Part shown: positions 60,375 through 64,000 of the stretch, piece after piece
How the letters are laid out: the number at the start of each line of letters is the position of its first letter
Numbering within the stretch: position 1 is the first letter of the stretch
Origin: Rhodamnia argentea
Lineage: Eukaryota > Streptophyta > Magnoliopsida > Myrtales > Myrtaceae
Reading direction: 5' to 3'
Assembly (NCBI RefSeq): GCF_020921035.1
Contig: NC_063150.1
Location: 5,084,001 to 5,148,000 of the forward strand
DNA length: 64,000 nt
Translations under genes and position numbers: made by a program
Notes under the pieces: model-generated
The model's input: the letters and a program-made list of their open reading frames with translations, nothing else
The model's database searches: none
Told to the model about the DNA's origin: nothing

Positions 60375-60963
60375 GGGAAAAGCATCAAAAAAGTTCTAAA
60401 TTTATTGTATTAATGTCAATTCGGTCCTAAATCTTTTCTATTTATGCCAATTGAGTTCAACCGGCCAATTTTGGCGATAATCGCCGATGTGGACTCCGGA
60501 TGTCTAACGTGGCAAGACCGGCGCCGACGTTGACATTTTTAGTATTTTTAAAACATATTTAATAATTTTTTGATTTTTTCGTTTTTCTTTTTTTTTTTTT
60601 TTGTACACTTTTTTTTTTATTGAGGGCCGGCGATCATCAAGCCTGGGCGAGGGTGTCGCGGCCCCACCTGGGGTCCGCAATGGTTGGCCAGCAACCCTTG
60701 CCAGCCCTCAATAAAAAGAAAAAAAAACAGTAGAAAAAAAAGTAAAAAATTATTTAAAAATATAAATAAAATATGTACGTCGGCGTCAACCATACCACAT
60801 GGGACCACCGATGTTCACATCGGTGCATTCAGGCCAAAATTGATAGGATAGACTCAATTAGCACAAGCGCAAAAAGTATAAGACAAAATTGGCATCAATA
60901 AAAGGTTTAGAATTGAATTGACACTAATTTTAATAGGTTTATGACTTTTTTGACACTTTTTCC
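60375..60963. mobile_element. Mutator-like MITE, 589 bp
   Basis: The inverted ends GGGAAAAGCATCAAAAAAG and GGAAAAAGTGTCAAAAAAG extend over about 60 bp, including TGTCAATTC. The flanks CATAATGTC (60366-60374) and CATAATATC (60964-60972) match at eight of nine. The GC-rich centre is itself palindromic: TATTGAGGGCCGGCGATCA near 60,619 against GCCAGCCCTCAATA near 60,700. Non-coding. Confidence 0.72.
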
Positions 60964-61396
60964 CATAATATCCGACTAAAATATATAGGTAGGTACAATA
61001 TTCAAATTTAAATGTGTTTGCCATTTCTTTTTATCATGACTGAGTTAATTTTCGGCCGCTAATATGACATTTCTTGTTTATTTTCAATGTGAGCAGAGTC
61101 AGGCTTTTATGAGTGGAAATGAATAAGATAGCGCAAGTAATAATTTGGTCAATTAGGAATTCCACTTATAATTTTCTTCTGTGAGGGTGTAGTCTGCAAT
61201 AATAACTGTTTTTCAATAGAAAAATTATATATAAAGATGTAAATGCGGGATTTCGTTTAAAGATATCAACTTTTAATTGCGAACTTCTACCTACAATTTT
61301 TTTTTTTTTGGTCGAAAAATTATTTGAAAACTGGAGAAGAAAATAGCCGCTTCGTTCTGGCATTCACAGGTGGGCTTTTAACTGACTCCAGAGCAA

Positions 61397-61525
61397 TGGG
61401 CCCAAAACGGAGTGGGCCAGCACAGCTGACATGATTGGGCTTGGTCCAACTTTAGGCCCATCACATATACGAACTCAGCCTTCTCCCTTGCTCCAACGTA
61501 TATAACTGGTCGCTAAACCCTAGCT
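61397..61525 (+). promoter_or_regulatory. Promoter of the eL32 gene: site II motifs, TATA box, telo-box
   Basis: Four site II motifs (ATGGGCCC near 61,397, GTGGGCCA near 61,413, TTGGGCTT near 61,436, AGGCCCAT near 61,454) precede a TATATAA box at 61499-61505. An AAACCCTA telo-box follows at 61515-61522, with a pyrimidine tract CTCCTCGTCCTCTCTCTTT near 61,528-61,546. Site II plus telo-box is the standard arrangement of plant ribosomal-protein genes, so transcription probably starts near 61,530. Confidence 0.7.
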
Positions 61526-62032
61526 GCCTCCTCGTCCTCTCTCTTTAGGATTTCACAGCGGAAGAGCTCGGCGTCGTCTCCCTCAGGTCTGTCGCCCTCT
61601 CTTGACGAAGTTTGTATGTTTGCCTAGTTAAGGCTCGACTTGTTCCGCTTTTTTGTTCTGTAGAATGTTAATTTTGCGTTATCGATCTTCTGGTTCGGTT
61701 TTGGTGTTCCTTCTAGTTACGTTCAGCTCCCGAGCTAGGTTATTGTTGCTGTTGTTGTCAAGCGTGCGTTTTTTGTGAGGAATAAGGATGTGCTTGCTCG
61801 GCGGAGTATGAATTAGATTGCGTCGAGTTGAGTTCTAGCTACCGAGATCTCCATTTGGAATCGCATCGTGATCCTCTGTCGCTGAATCAATTGATTCTGA
61901 GCCAGTGACTTTTTACCTAGGGTGCTCTCCTGTGGTTTTTATGGGTAGGCTATTGTTGCATTGCCTAGGGTGATTATCCGGGCTGATTGTCTGTTTCCTT
62001 TTCTCTTTTGGCGTTAAAATGATACAGAAGCA

Positions 62033-63381
<1,349 letters not shown>

Positions 63382-64000
63382 GCTCGAGACGCGTTGTTTT
63401 CGAATGGCAGTGTATTAGTCCTTATCATAATATCCATGGATGGGAATTTTCCTCATGATTTTGTTTTGGCTTTGAAAGTAAACATTTAGGCTTTTCATCG
63501 ATCAATCCAGTTGTTGAACATCTTGCACTGGCTATCTCTAATACTTTATTTGACGAGGGTATTAAATCTTACCTGCCTCTAGTTTTTGTTCCCCTATATT
63601 GTTCGGTTACATAGGTGCGTACTTGGCTGTTATCTGGGGTCTATGGCTGCCCCAAGTATCCCCAAACATTACGCATTTCAGGTGACTTTGGTTGTTTTGG
63701 TTTGGTATGCTTAGTATTATGTGGAGACTTATTACATTTGATAGCTTGGAACTCACTACAGAAGTGTTCTGAATTGTCGACTCGTGCTTTTGATGTCTTT
63801 ACTGCCGTTACCGTTTAGAGAGCTTGAGCGGGTTTAGTCTTGCCTGGTTTTGATATGTATTTTCGAAGTGCCAGGTCTCGTGCTCCATCACAATTTTCAG
63901 TAAAAGATACTGACCTATAGCATATAAACAGGTTTGTGAACACATCTAAATATATCATGGCAATGAAATTGATACAAAAGGTTGCGGTCAATAAGGTAAA
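63382..64000 (+). other. 3' flank of eL32
   Basis: The 3' untranslated region should occupy the first roughly 200-300 bp. No further gene, RNA or clear repeat is visible before the window ends. Confidence 0.5.

Overview
This is nuclear DNA of a flowering plant, almost certainly a eudicot. The genes have GT-AG introns, plant-only gene families are present, and the intergenic space is AT-rich and full of short DNA transposons and retrotransposon relics. A rosid is likely, but the species cannot be named from the sequence. There is no bacterial, CRISPR or viral content beyond degraded LTR retrotransposons.

Layout. Positions 1-10.9 kb hold two adjoining tandem arrays: a unit of about 1.85 kb (two copies and a partial third), then a unit of about 2.1 kb (three copies and a partial fourth). 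The second unit carries an exon-like fragment and nested hAT-type MITEs. From 10.9 to 14.3 kb there is no gene. Seven genes follow: asparagine--tRNA ligase of the NS2 type (+, 14.35-17.99 kb, with three apparent frameshifts), a RABA5-type Rab GTPase (+, 24.1-26.3 kb), a large class 3 lipase fused to a P-loop GTPase-like domain (-, 27.0-38.2 kb, 14 exons), a DOMON-cytochrome b561 protein (-, 45.3-47.5 kb), AIR12 (-, 53.2-53.9 kb), an NPF/PTR transporter (-, 57.0-59.55 kb) and ribosomal protein eL32 (+, 61.5-63.4 kb). Between the first two genes lies a hAT element (18.96-23.74 kb) with a reverse-transcriptase-less Copia element nested inside it. The gene-free stretches around the others contain Mutator-like MITEs, a hAT MITE and a Copia relic.

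Genes together. The order NS2 / RABA5 / lipase-GTPase / AIR12 matches the Arabidopsis neighbourhood At3g07420-At3g07390. The DOMON-b561 and NPF4-like pair matches At3g25290-At3g25260/80 (both recalled, not searched). The window may therefore preserve an ancestral linkage that Arabidopsis split into two places. DOMON-b561 and AIR12 are likely tandem relatives, both in trans-plasma-membrane or apoplastic electron transfer. The tRNA ligase and eL32 are translation genes whose upstream regions carry site II (TGGGCC/GGCCCA) motifs.

Exon borders come from reading frame, splice dinucleotides and remembered family conservation. No alignment could be run.
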